From Candidatus Aenigmatarchaeota archaeon (GTDB taxonomy: Archaea > Aenigmatarchaeota > Aenigmatarchaeia > CG10238-14), in NCBI GenBank assembly GCA_026397455.1, contig JAPLUX010000094.1, forward strand, positions 1-8,943: a stretch of DNA of 8,943 nt. Direction: 5' to 3'. The notes below the pieces were generated by a model, which was not told the origin of the DNA, ran no database searches, and saw only the letters and a program-made list of their open reading frames with translations. Position numbers and translations under genes: made by a program. How positions within the stretch are numbered: the first letter of the stretch is position 1; each line of letters starts with the position of its first letter. This document shows, one piece after another, positions 1-6,254 of the stretch.

Positions 1-2
1 GT

Positions 3-149
3 CATGTGTTAGCGCATCAATCAACGTACCGTGTATATCTCAGGAAGTCTTCAGGTGAAAAAAGAATTGCAAAGATGATGGACTCACCAAACCTACCATC
101 AGGGGAATGTGTGTTTAAAGTCGTTCCTGAAGGTATTAGAGACCTTTAA
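3..149 (+). CDS. radA: RadA recombinase, C-terminal end (partial)
   Basis: The open frame enters from the left edge and ends at TAA 147-149, giving 48 residues. It reads HVLAHQSTYRVYLRKSSGEK, then RIAKMMDSPNLPSGECVFKV, then VPEGIRDL. This matches the conserved end of archaeal RadA/Rad51 recombinases: the A-H-x-S/A-T-x-R-x-Y-L-R-K strand, the R-I-A-K-x-x-D-S-P-x-L-P segment and the closing F-x-V-x-x-x-G-I-x-D. RadA forms filaments on single-stranded DNA and carries out ATP-dependent strand exchange in homologous recombination. The Walker motifs lie outside the window. The next gene starts 26 bases downstream on the same strand, so the two may be co-transcribed. Family identity is recalled from known RadA sequences. 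Confidence 0.88.
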   Translation, partial: HVLAHQSTYRVYLRKSSGEKRIAKMMDSPNLPSGECVFKVVPEGIRDL

Positions 150-175
150 GAATCTCTAAAATAAAACTTCTTGTT

Positions 176-1471
176 ATGAGAGTATTCGCAGATTTTCATA
201 TCCATAGCAAGTATGCACGTGCCACAAGCCCAAATATGGATTTAGAGAATCTTTCAAAATTTGGTAAGTTGAAAGGACTAAACTTGATAGGCACTGGTGA
301 TTTCACACATCCAAAATGGTTGAAAGAATTAAAAGAAAAATTGAAACCCGTAGAAAACACAGGCCTTTATTCTTTCAACGGTATGAACTTCATGCTAACT
401 ACAGAAATAAGCACAATATATACTCAGGATAATAAAACAAGAAAGATACATCATGTCATTCACGTTCCTAGTCTAGAAATAGTCGATCAAATCAACGATG
501 AGTTAACAAAAATAGGAGCGAAGTTGGATATCGATGGCAGACTTCTTTTAAATGAAAGAACGAGTGTAGAACTCGTAGAAATACTCGTCAAGATTTATAG
601 CGACACGTTGATAGTTCCAGCTCACGTATGGACACCGTGGTTTTCTCTTTTCGGATCAAAATCAGGTTTCGATAGGATTGAGGATTGTTATAAAGATCAG
701 ACAAAACACATTTATGCTCTTGAGACTGGATTGTCTAGCGATCCTGCTATGAACTGGAGGTTATCTTCTTTGGATAGATTTGCTTTAATGTCTAATTCAG
801 ACTGCCACAGTCCATGGCCTTGGAGATTAGGGAGAGAATGTAATGTTTTTGAACTAGAAAAATTGACTTATTTGGAAATTTTAGATGCCATTAAAAAGAA
901 AGATAAAAAAAGATTTTTGTTTACTGTGGAAGTCAGTCCATTCTATGGAAAATATCACTGGACTGGTCATAGAAATTGTAAAATGAGTTTATCATCAAAA
1001 CAATCCTTGAAAGTCAACAACGTTTGTCCTGTTTGTCATAGAAAATTAACAGTTGGTGTAGAAGAAAGGGTTGAAGAACTAGCTGATAGAGAAGAAGGAT
1101 TCATTCCAAAAGATGCGATTCCATTCAAAACTTTATTACCATTGTATGAAATCATTTCTTTTGTTACTGGTACAAATCAACTCTATTCTAAACCTGTGAT
1201 TAAAGAACAGGATAAACTCATAGACAAATTTGGAAATGAACTGAATATTTTGTTGAATGTTCCGAAAGAAGAATTGTTAAAAATAACGAATGAAAGGATA
1301 GCAGATGCGATAATAAAAGTGAGAGAAGGAAAAGTAAAATACATCGCTGGTTATGATGGTGTTTACGGTAGACCTGTTTTTGACGAAGAAGAATTTAAAA
1401 AACATGAAGAAGAACAGAAAAATGTAAAAATTCATACTCAAAAAAGATTGATTGATTTTAAGGGCCTGTAG
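176..1471 (+). CDS. Endonuclease Q (EndoQ), PHP-family nuclease for deaminated bases
   Basis: This 431-residue protein matches archaeal EndoQ in length (Pyrococcus enzyme about 424) and layout. EndoQ nicks DNA 5' of uracil, hypoxanthine, xanthine and abasic sites. The PHP metal site is visible: D6-x-H8-x-H10, T40-G41-D42, H45, E77, H93/H96, H150, E183 and D209-C-H211. Residues 152-165 (WTPWFSLFGSKSGF) and 212-220 (SPWPWRLGR) are typical of this family. A zinc-binding segment follows, with H265, C268, C284 and C287 (CPVC), then a helical C-terminal domain containing VEELADR. The last ten residues, QKRLIDFKGL, resemble a PCNA-interacting (PIP) box. ATG 176 places the PHP motif at the normal distance from the N-terminus. 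The last codons and stop overlap the start of the tRNA-Val gene by 10 bases. No clear promoter is seen in the 26 bases after radA. Confidence 0.93.
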   Translation: MRVFADFHIHSKYARATSPNMDLENLSKFGKLKGLNLIGTGDFTHPKWLKELKEKLKPVENTGLYSFNGMNFMLTTEISTIYTQDNKTRKIHHVIHVPSLEIVDQINDELTKIGAKLDIDGRLLLNERTSVELVEILVKIYSDTLIVPAHVWTPWFSLFGSKSGFDRIEDCYKDQTKHIYALETGLSSDPAMNWRLSSLDRFALMSNSDCHSPWPWRLGRECNVFELEKLTYLEILDAIKKKDKKRFLFTVEVSPFYGKYHWTGHRNCKMSLSSKQSLKVNNVCPVCHRKLTVGVEERVEELADREEGFIPKDAIPFKTLLPLYEIISFVTGTNQLYSKPVIKEQDKLIDKFGNELNILLNVPKEELLKITNERIADAIIKVREGKVKYIAGYDGVYGRPVFDEEEFKKHEEEQKNVKIHTQKRLIDFKGL

Positions 1472-1544
1472 TCTAACGGTAGGACTGTAGAACTAAAACC
1501 ACCCTCACACGGTGGGGAAAGCGGTTCGATTCCGCTCAGGCCCA
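1462..1544 (+). tRNA. tRNA-Val(CAC) with a short insertion or intron
   Basis: The acceptor stem GGGCCTG (1462-1468) pairs fully with CAGGCCC (1537-1543), and A1544 is the discriminator. The D-arm is GTCT/GGAC (1471-1474 with 1482-1485), with G18-G19 in the loop. The T-arm is AGCGG-TTCGATT-CCGCT (1520-1536). The only good anticodon arm is CCACC-CTCACAC-GGTGG (1499-1515), which gives T33 and anticodon CAC (1505 is T33, 1506-1508 the anticodon). This resembles the usual archaeal tRNA-Val arm. Thirteen bases separate the D-stem from this arm where one is normal, so about 12 extra bases must be removed or tolerated. The variable loop is only GGAA, and base 48 is A rather than the usual pyrimidine, which is odd. 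CCA is not encoded. The gene overlaps the end of endoQ and abuts the stop codon of the lipoprotein gene on the opposite strand. Confidence 0.85.
1486..1497 (+). other. Putative 12-nt non-canonical intron in tRNA-Val (25/26)
   Basis: Removing 1486-1497 leaves a normal tRNA-Val with C25 and A26 next to the anticodon stem. Half of a bulge-helix-bulge is visible: T1480-A1481-G1482 can pair with C1493-T1494-A1495, followed by a three-base bulge AAA (1496-1498), then GG (1478-1479) pairing with CC (1499-1500). Cutting after the second bulge base gives exactly this 3' border. The 5' bulge is less regular because G1483 faces A1492. The segment also looks like a tandem copy of the D-arm: GTAGGACT (1479-1486) is followed by GTAGAACT (1487-1494). 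The exact border could move by one base (26/27). Confidence 0.55.
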
Positions 1545-2294
1545 TTATGTTAATGGTTTCTGAACAGTTATATCTGTTGAACTGTCTAAACGCCAACGAT
1601 ATTGGAAACTTAAACTTATAGTGAAATCTTGTTTATTTGAAACACTGTTTGGATTGACCCTCATAGTATATTTATTCTGACCTGAATAAATCACAAAAGG
1701 TGTGGTTCTTTGTCCAGCATAGATTGTTACAGAAATTGGTCCACCGGTCTGTTTCAATTGGGAAATACCTGCCTTAGAAGTTAAAGCATCTTTTTCAGAT
1801 TTAGATAAAGATTCCCAATAACCTTTTGAGACAAAAGTCAATATACCTGTAACATCTGTTGAATAATCATACTCAGTTCTCACATCAAAACTGTAAGTAG
1901 TATCAGATTTTATACCTTTTGGTGATGTAAGACCCCAAACATATGGAGGTGTAGTTTCTCCAGAAATATCTTGTGTTGGAGGAAGTAATTGAGTTATACC
2001 TTGATCATCAAATGAAAAACTTTGACTCCCTTCTGTTATTCCCCAATCAAAACTACCATTTCCAAAAGTTACACCATAAAGTTCTACCTTCATGTTTTTA
2101 GCTACAGCATCACCTACATTCTGAAGTTCAAAATTTAGGTTAGCAGGATCACCAGCCATGACAATAGTGGGATCAGGAGAAAAATCTGATATGATTAAAC
2201 CATTAGTTCCAGTCTGTGATGTTTGTGTTTGTCCGACACATCCAGAAATTAAGACAACGCCAATAAGTATCAATAAAATTAAAATTTTTTTCAT
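1545..2294 (-). CDS. Secreted lipoprotein with beta-sandwich (CARDB/NEW3-like) domain
   Basis: The 249-residue protein begins with a lysine pair, a hydrophobic stretch and a lipobox (residues 3-20, ending LISGC), so Cys19 is the likely lipid-modified first residue of the mature protein, anchored outside the cell membrane. A low-complexity Q/T/S/G linker follows. A beta-rich region starting near NGLIISDFSPDP and continuing through LNFELQNVGDAVAKNMKVEL resembles the CARDB/NEW3-type immunoglobulin-like folds common on archaeal surfaces. The remainder is rich in Thr, Ser and aromatic residues with no catalytic motif that I recognise. The ATG is preceded by GGGTGGTT (reverse complement of 2300-2307) at about 5 bases, a good archaeal ribosome binding site. 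The stop codon directly follows the tRNA-Val discriminator base. Function unknown; substrate-binding and structural surface roles are both possible. Confidence 0.8.
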   Translation of the reverse strand: MKKILILLILIGVVLISGCVGQTQTSQTGTNGLIISDFSPDPTIVMAGDPANLNFELQNVGDAVAKNMKVELYGVTFGNGSFDWGITEGSQSFSFDDQGITQLLPPTQDISGETTPPYVWGLTSPKGIKSDTTYSFDVRTEYDYSTDVTGILTFVSKGYWESLSKSEKDALTSKAGISQLKQTGGPISVTIYAGQRTTPFVIYSGQNKYTMRVNPNSVSNKQDFTISLSFQYRWRLDSSTDITVQKPLT

Positions 2295-2351
2295 TATTTA
2301 ACCACCCATAAATTTACTTACATTATTATTTGGATTTCATAGTTAAAAGTT

Positions 2352-2717
2352 TTACATTCTAACACAATTCATACAATTCATAGCTATTAAAACGGTTATT
2401 ATCAGTAATATTAACAAAATAATCCATATTTTTCTCTCTTTTCTAGACTCAAACAACCATATTATGAATATAAACCAGACAGAAAAGTATGAAACTAAAG
2501 GAAGGTTGAAACCCAAAACTAAATTAAAGATGTTGTATCCTTCAGCATAAAATGCCGATTCTAGACCAGTGAATGAAGTCGCCAAGAAAAAACACGCCCA
2601 AATCAATAATATTCTAGATTTTTTCTTTTCTTTTTCTAAAAAAATTCCTAGGATGAATAAAAAACACGCCATCACACCAGCAATAATGGAATAGGCCAAC
2701 GGTAAATCTGTGAACAT
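2352..2717 (-). CDS. Small four-helix membrane protein, unknown function
   Basis: This 121-residue protein has four hydrophobic segments, roughly residues 8-26, 35-51, 68-89 and 97-113. The loops between them include the basic stretch EKEKKKSR (28-35) and SRKERK (91-96), so the first and third loops probably face the cytoplasm. Near the C-terminus is a C-M-N-C motif (Cys115, Cys118). One CxxC pair may be a weak metal or redox site or chance. I recognise no family. ATG 2717 is the first start and sits about 30 bases downstream of a TATA-like element shared with the divergent DUF63 gene, implying a very short leader. It lies 57 bases upstream of the lipoprotein on the same strand and could be co-transcribed with it. 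Confidence 0.7.
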   Translation of the reverse strand: MFTDLPLAYSIIAGVMACFLFILGIFLEKEKKKSRILLIWACFFLATSFTGLESAFYAEGYNIFNLVLGFNLPLVSYFSVWFIFIIWLFESRKERKIWIILLILLIITVLIAMNCMNCVRM

Positions 2718-2746
2718 TTTCTCAATAAACTATTTTTCTTAAGTGA

Positions 2747-2755
2747 ATTTATATG
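2747..2755. promoter_or_regulatory. Shared TATA-like element between divergent genes
   Basis: TTTATAT (2748-2754) reads as ATATAAA on the other strand, so one AT box can serve both directions. It is about 20-28 bases before ATG 2776 (plus strand) and about 30 bases before ATG 2717 (minus strand). These are the distances expected for leaderless or nearly leaderless archaeal transcripts. No ribosome binding site precedes either start, which fits. Inferred from sequence only. Confidence 0.5.
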
Positions 2756-2775
2756 TAATCCTCTAAATTCTTTTC

Positions 2776-3543
2776 ATGAGTATTCAAGAATTGTTTAATC
2801 ATTATTTTGTTGAGACTGGTTATGGTTATAATTCAGTAAACACGACTGTTTATGGTTTCCTTTTGATTATTTTTGCTTACATCATTTACAAAATACTGAA
2901 AAAATTACAAATCAAGGTTGATGGAAAATTAGCGATATCAGTAGCACCTTTTGTCGTCTTCGGCAGTTCAATCAGAATTTTAGAAGATGCAAACATCATT
3001 TCTGGATATTTTTTCGTTACACCAGGAATTTATTTCCTCATTTTTGGCATAACATTTCTTACACTCTTAGTATCATGGGAAATAGAAAAGAAATTCCACA
3101 TACAATACCACAAAATCATGTTCATAGTCGGTTTAATTTTAATCAGTCCTGTTCTTGGAACCTTAAAATACAACAATTTCCTTGGAATAGGATACGTTTT
3201 ACTCTATTTCACACCTTGGATAATTTTTTTGAAAATAATACCTTTGTTGAAAGAAAATAAAATTGTTACAGGACTTCATGTTTTCGATGGGACTGTCACT
3301 TTTGTTTCATTGAATTATTTTGGTTATTATGAACAACACGTTCTACCAAGATACTTAATCAATTTATTTGGAACGCCACTATCATTCGTTTTTTTGAAAA
3401 TTTTAGTAATCGTTCCAGTACTGTTTTTTATCGATAAATATTCCGAGGATAAAGATTTCAATAATTTCATAAAACTGGTGATAGGAATATTAGGAGCAGC
3501 AACAGGAACTAGAGATTTTCTAAGGTTATTCTATTTAACTTAG
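2776..3543 (+). CDS. DUF63 family integral membrane protein
   Basis: This 255-residue polytopic membrane protein matches the archaeal DUF63 family (PF01889). Hallmarks in order are Y-N-S-V-N-T near residues 18-23, PFVVFGSSIRILEDA (58-72), the TPGIYFLIFG segment (82-91), LHVFDGTVTFVSLNYFGYYE beginning near residue 168, QHVLP just after it, a P-V-L-F-F-I-D-K-Y segment and the terminal GAATGTRDFLRLFYL. About seven hydrophobic helices are visible. The conserved polar residues (S, R, E, D in helix 2; H, D, E, H later; R, D at the end) suggest a buried functional site, but no activity is established for the family as far as I know. The ATG follows a TATA-like box by about 20-28 bases, so the transcript is probably leaderless. 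The stop lies only two bases from the stop of the convergent gene. Confidence 0.9.
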   Translation: MSIQELFNHYFVETGYGYNSVNTTVYGFLLIIFAYIIYKILKKLQIKVDGKLAISVAPFVVFGSSIRILEDANIISGYFFVTPGIYFLIFGITFLTLLVSWEIEKKFHIQYHKIMFIVGLILISPVLGTLKYNNFLGIGYVLLYFTPWIIFLKIIPLLKENKIVTGLHVFDGTVTFVSLNYFGYYEQHVLPRYLINLFGTPLSFVFLKILVIVPVLFFIDKYSEDKDFNNFIKLVIGILGAATGTRDFLRLFYLT

Positions 3544-3545
3544 AA

Positions 3546-3827
3546 TCATTTTGTAATTATTACAACTTTTGCGTTTTTTATGTTGTAAGTGGTACCAGTC
3601 TCTGTAAAGAATGAAATCGTGTTTTCTCCTCTTACTAAACCAACATCTACATTGTAGAAATTTACTACAACACTACCTCGACGTTTACCTTCGAATACTT
3701 TGTAATCGTTTATTTTAACTATTAAACTCCCATCACCTTCGTAACTCTCAACATCGAATTCAACTCTACCTTTCTCAGAATTGACTAACTCATCTCTAGC
3801 AACATCAAACGTTTCCTTTTTTTCCAC
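3546..3827 (-). CDS. C-terminal part of frameshifted surface beta-domain protein
   Basis: The apparent start at 3827 is a GTG without a visible ribosome binding site, and the frame stays open upstream to a stop at 3900-3902. Upstream residues (SIVYTIDKIDFGINTFGN) read as protein and join smoothly to the neighbouring gene if one base is restored in the A5 run at 3880-3884. The 93 residues contain a beta-rich unit, GSLIVKINDYKVFEGKRRG, that resembles GNLVVKLNDNVIF at the end of the upstream part. This suggests two copies of a jelly-roll or galactose-binding-like domain. It is best seen as the tail of the protein whose N-terminal part is at 3863-4549, not as an independent gene. The stop is two bases from that of the convergent DUF63 gene. 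Confidence 0.65.
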   Translation of the reverse strand: MEKKETFDVARDELVNSEKGRVEFDVESYEGDGSLIVKINDYKVFEGKRRGSVVVNFYNVDVGLVRGENTISFFTETGTTYNIKNAKVVIITK

Positions 3828-3862
3828 ATTTCCGAAGGTGTTGATGCCAAAATCAATCTTGT

Positions 3863-4549
3863 CTATCGTATAAACAATACTTTTTGGTTGAATATAACAT
3901 TATCGTTCAATTTTACGACTAAATTACCTTCTTTATTCGTGTACAAAACATCTATGGTTATAAAACCGTCTGTGACAATACTCATATCCCCTTCGATTCT
4001 ACCGCTAAGACTTACTCTTTTATCCTCACTTGTACTTTTTCTAACTTCCACGTTACTCACACTTTTTAAGGTTTCAGAACCAGAAGCATAAGTGACAGTG
4101 AAATCACCTAAATAATGAGTTTGTGGCGTCTCAGTAGATTTTTTTGTACTAGAGCTAATCACTGTAACTGTTAAAGGAACAACTACTTTTCCGCCTTCAG
4201 CAGACTCAACTTCTATCGAGCCAGAATATTCCATTTCTGTGGTACCGTAAGGAACACTTACAGTAACTTCGATGTTCGACAAGCCAGAAGAGTCAAAATC
4301 ATTGTTACTAAAACTTATCCAATCTTTTATAGTTCCTTTAGGTGTTAAAGTAACCTTTTCTGAAGTAACGTTTATTTTCAGGATAAACTTTTCTGATGAA
4401 CCTTTATTTATTGTTAAAGATTGAGAATCTGGCGATACTACAGGAACCTGTGTTTGTGTTGGCACTCCCCACATCAATAGCATGACGATTATTATTATCA
4501 ATCCAGCGATGAGAACAAATACAAACTCATCCATTTTTGCTTCTGCCAT
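3863..4549 (-). CDS. N-terminal part of membrane-anchored surface beta-domain protein
   Basis: I chose ATG 4549, which gives MAEAKMDEFVFVLIAGLIII. The frame is open to 4648, but that longer version overlaps the pelota start and adds 33 residues of non-typical sequence. A short polar head followed by one long hydrophobic segment (about residues 6-26) forms a signal anchor, placing the rest outside the cell. Next come an immunoglobulin-like NEW3-type region (SLTINKGSSEKFILKIN through VVVPLTVTVI), a Ser/Thr-rich linker (SSSTKKSTETPQT) and the first of two similar beta domains. The frame ends in VIFNQKVLFIR and a stop just after an A5 run. Adding one A continues it into the 3546-3899 frame, for an intact protein of roughly 330 residues. 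An AT-rich box at 4574-4585 lies about 25-36 bases upstream of the ATG. Confidence 0.72.
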   Translation of the reverse strand: MAEAKMDEFVFVLIAGLIIIIVMLLMWGVPTQTQVPVVSPDSQSLTINKGSSEKFILKINVTSEKVTLTPKGTIKDWISFSNNDFDSSGLSNIEVTVSVPYGTTEMEYSGSIEVESAEGGKVVVPLTVTVISSSTKKSTETPQTHYLGDFTVTYASGSETLKSVSNVEVRKSTSEDKRVSLSGRIEGDMSIVTDGFITIDVLYTNKEGNLVVKLNDNVIFNQKVLFIR

Positions 4550-4573
4550 AAACAGTCTTTTGATTTCTATACT

Positions 4574-4585
4574 AATATTTTTATT
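4574..4585 (-). promoter_or_regulatory. TATA-like box upstream of surface beta-domain protein
   Basis: Read on the minus strand this is AATAAAAATATT, 25-36 bases before ATG 4549. That spacing fits an archaeal TATA box with transcription starting at or near the start codon. It also argues against the longer open frame beginning at 4648, whose extra codons would lie upstream of this box. Confidence 0.4.
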
Positions 4586-4630
4586 GTCCAATTTAAACTT
4601 CAAAAAACTATAGAATTTTAGTGGTATTTC

Positions 4631-5665
4631 ATGAACATAATAAAACATGGTTTTGACAAAGGCTTTGTAATAGTCAAAATCAACGTAAACGATGATTTAT
4701 GGTATTTGGAAAACGTGATAGAAAAAGGAGATTTTGTTAAAACAAGGACTTTGAGGAACATATTCATAGAGAGACAAGGACAGCAGGTTAAAGCAGAGAA
4801 AAAACCGATGGTACTTAAAATAGAAGTAGAAAAGATAGAATTTCAAAAATTTACGAACCAATTACGTTTGACTGGGAAAATTACAGAAGGACCTGATGAT
4901 GTTCAATTAGGTTCATACCACACGATAGAAGTTAAACTCAGTACAATATTGACTATCTATAAAAAAGAATGGAAAAAATATCAAATTGATAGATTGAAAA
5001 AAGCTTTGACTAAAGTTCCTGATGTACTGATAGCAGTAGTTGATTCTAACCAAGCAACTTTTGGTATGTTGAAGAGAAGCGGTGTTGAAATTGTATCAGA
5101 ATTGAGAAACCCTCATTCTACTACCCAAGAAGAGGAAAAATTACCTGAGTTCTACAAGAAAATCGCTTCAGAAATAGAAAAATTCTCAGAAAAAGTTGAG
5201 AGAATAGTTTTAGCTGGTCCTGGATTCACGAAAGAACATGTTCAGAAAATCATACAAGACAATTATCCAGACGTGAAGAGTAAATTAATTATCGATACTA
5301 CAACATCAGCTACAGAGACAGGGGTTAATGAAATATTAAAAAAAGGAACTCTGGATAAAATCATCAGAGAGAGTGAGATAGTAAAAGAATCTCAAGTCAT
5401 CCAAGAATTTTTTACACATTTGAACAAAGACGATGGTTTGTCTGTCTATGGTTTAGATCAAATAAAAGATGCTGATAATACTGGTGCTGTTAAGATTTTG
5501 TTGGTTTCGGATGAAAACATAAGGAAGGAAGAGATTGATAGATTGGCAAAAAAAGTTGAAGAAAAAAAAGGTCAGGTTGAGATAATATCTAAGACGCATG
5601 AACTAGGGGAACAGTTTCACAGGATGGGTGGTTTAGGGGCTATATTGAGGTTTAGAATTTATTAA
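4631..5665 (+). CDS. pelA: aPelota, mRNA surveillance / ribosome rescue factor
   Basis: This 344-residue protein matches archaeal Pelota/Dom34 over its full length. Domain 1 (about 1-130, Sm-like) contains DDLWYLENVIEKGDFVKTRT and LRLTGKITEGP, followed by GSYHTIEVK. Domain 2 (about 131-265) contains VLIAVVDSNQATFGML, AGPGFTKEHV and TTSATETGVNEIL. Domain 3 (about 266-344) contains NTGAVKILLVSDE and ends with GEQFHRMGGLGAILRFRIY. Pelota enters the A site of stalled ribosomes with aEF1A and, with ABCE1, releases and splits them. It lacks the GGQ motif of release factors, as expected. GTGGT at 4621-4625 lies 5 bases upstream of the ATG. A weak TATA-like AAAAAACTATAG is at 4602-4613. It is divergent from the surface protein and convergent with endA, 15 bases away. 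Confidence 0.95.
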   Translation: MNIIKHGFDKGFVIVKINVNDDLWYLENVIEKGDFVKTRTLRNIFIERQGQQVKAEKKPMVLKIEVEKIEFQKFTNQLRLTGKITEGPDDVQLGSYHTIEVKLSTILTIYKKEWKKYQIDRLKKALTKVPDVLIAVVDSNQATFGMLKRSGVEIVSELRNPHSTTQEEEKLPEFYKKIASEIEKFSEKVERIVLAGPGFTKEHVQKIIQDNYPDVKSKLIIDTTTSATETGVNEILKKGTLDKIIRESEIVKESQVIQEFFTHLNKDDGLSVYGLDQIKDADNTGAVKILLVSDENIRKEEIDRLAKKVEEKKGQVEIISKTHELGEQFHRMGGLGAILRFRIY

Positions 5666-5675
5666 AGAATTGATA

Positions 5676-5680
5676 TTTTT
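5676..5680 (+). terminator. Short T-run after pelota
   Basis: TTTTT follows the pelota stop by 10 bases, within the 15-base gap before the convergent endA stop. Archaeal termination often uses T-runs in the non-template strand, so this is a plausible weak terminator. No hairpin is visible. Confidence 0.3.
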
Positions 5681-6220
5681 CTACAAACTCAAACGTTTAA
5701 TTCCATAATATGTAACGCAACTTTCACTATCCACGATAGCCCAGATCATTTCAGTTCTGATGTTCTGTGCGAGTCTCACAGCTCTTGAAAGTTCAGGGAA
5801 GGAACAAGTAAACTCTTCTGGTATAGCATGAACAACCCATTTCGTATGTTCAAACTCAGCTTTTGGTCCTTTCTTCAGTTTTACACCTCTTTCATAAACT
5901 CTAAAATCACAACCAAACTTAAGACCAGTTTTAACAAGGAAACCTCTATCCCTCAAATCACTATAAACAATCAACCTTGCATGAAAATTTTTCTCAATCT
6001 TGGTGCAATAATCATACAACTCTTCTTTCGTTAGTTTCTTTTTCTTTTTTTCTTTGACAAAAACATTCAATTTTTCTTTGTTGAATAAAAACATCGCTTC
6101 TACTAGCGTTAACTCAAGTCTATCGTCTAAAACTTTTCCGTATCCAGATTCTTCTAATTCACTGAAATCTTCTTTTTTCCAAACGATTACACGTTCTTCC
6201 GACAATTCTCCTTCTAGCAT
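5681..6220 (-). CDS. endA: tRNA-splicing endonuclease EndA, lacking the catalytic lysine
   Basis: I chose ATG 6220 (179 residues) over an in-frame GTG three codons upstream (6229), because a TATA-like box at 6243-6250 predicts transcription start near 6220. EndA cuts introns at bulge-helix-bulge sites in pre-tRNA. The layout matches the single-domain M. jannaschii type (also 179 residues): an N-terminal domain with YGKVLDDRLELTLVEAMFLF, then a catalytic domain with DLRDRGFLVKTGLKFGCDFR, VYERG and the final AIVDSESCVTYYGIKRLSL. Triad residues Tyr109 (VYERG) and His125 (EHTKWVV) are present. The third position, lysine in the sequence AHSVRKK of M. jannaschii, reads AQNIRTE here, so Thr156 replaces Lys156. 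The loop between YERG and EH is about six residues longer than in M. jannaschii and rich in lysine (K114, K116, K117, K120). The family is certain; whether the protein is active alone is open. Confidence 0.93.
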   Translation of the reverse strand: MLEGELSEERVIVWKKEDFSELEESGYGKVLDDRLELTLVEAMFLFNKEKLNVFVKEKKKKKLTKEELYDYCTKIEKNFHARLIVYSDLRDRGFLVKTGLKFGCDFRVYERGVKLKKGPKAEFEHTKWVVHAIPEEFTCSFPELSRAVRLAQNIRTEMIWAIVDSESCVTYYGIKRLSL

Positions 6221-6242
6221 GAAAATCACTCTTAACTCAATC

Positions 6243-6250
6243 TATTTAAG
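6243..6250 (-). promoter_or_regulatory. TATA-like box for endA
   Basis: CTTAAATA on the minus strand lies 23-30 bases before ATG 6220, fitting transcription that starts at or next to the ATG. It sits just past the stop codon of the archaemetzincin gene, so endA can be transcribed separately from its upstream neighbour. Confidence 0.4.
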
Positions 6251-6254
6251 CTTT

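Noticed and set aside
1462..1544. Reading this tRNA as Leu or Ser with a long variable arm (1499-1515 as the extra arm)
   Set aside because: No second half of an anticodon stem would remain for the bases after the D-arm, and C rather than T would occupy position 33. The CCACC-CTCACAC-GGTGG arm fits Val(CAC) far better.
2115..2294. Lipoprotein as a substrate-binding protein of an ABC transporter
   Set aside because: No permease or ATPase gene is nearby, and the sequence shows beta-sandwich features rather than periplasmic binding protein motifs.
4550..4648. Longer N-terminus for the surface protein, starting at 4648
   Set aside because: It would overlap the pelota start on the other strand and place a TATA-like box inside the gene. 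ATG 4549 gives the usual short polar head followed by a signal anchor.
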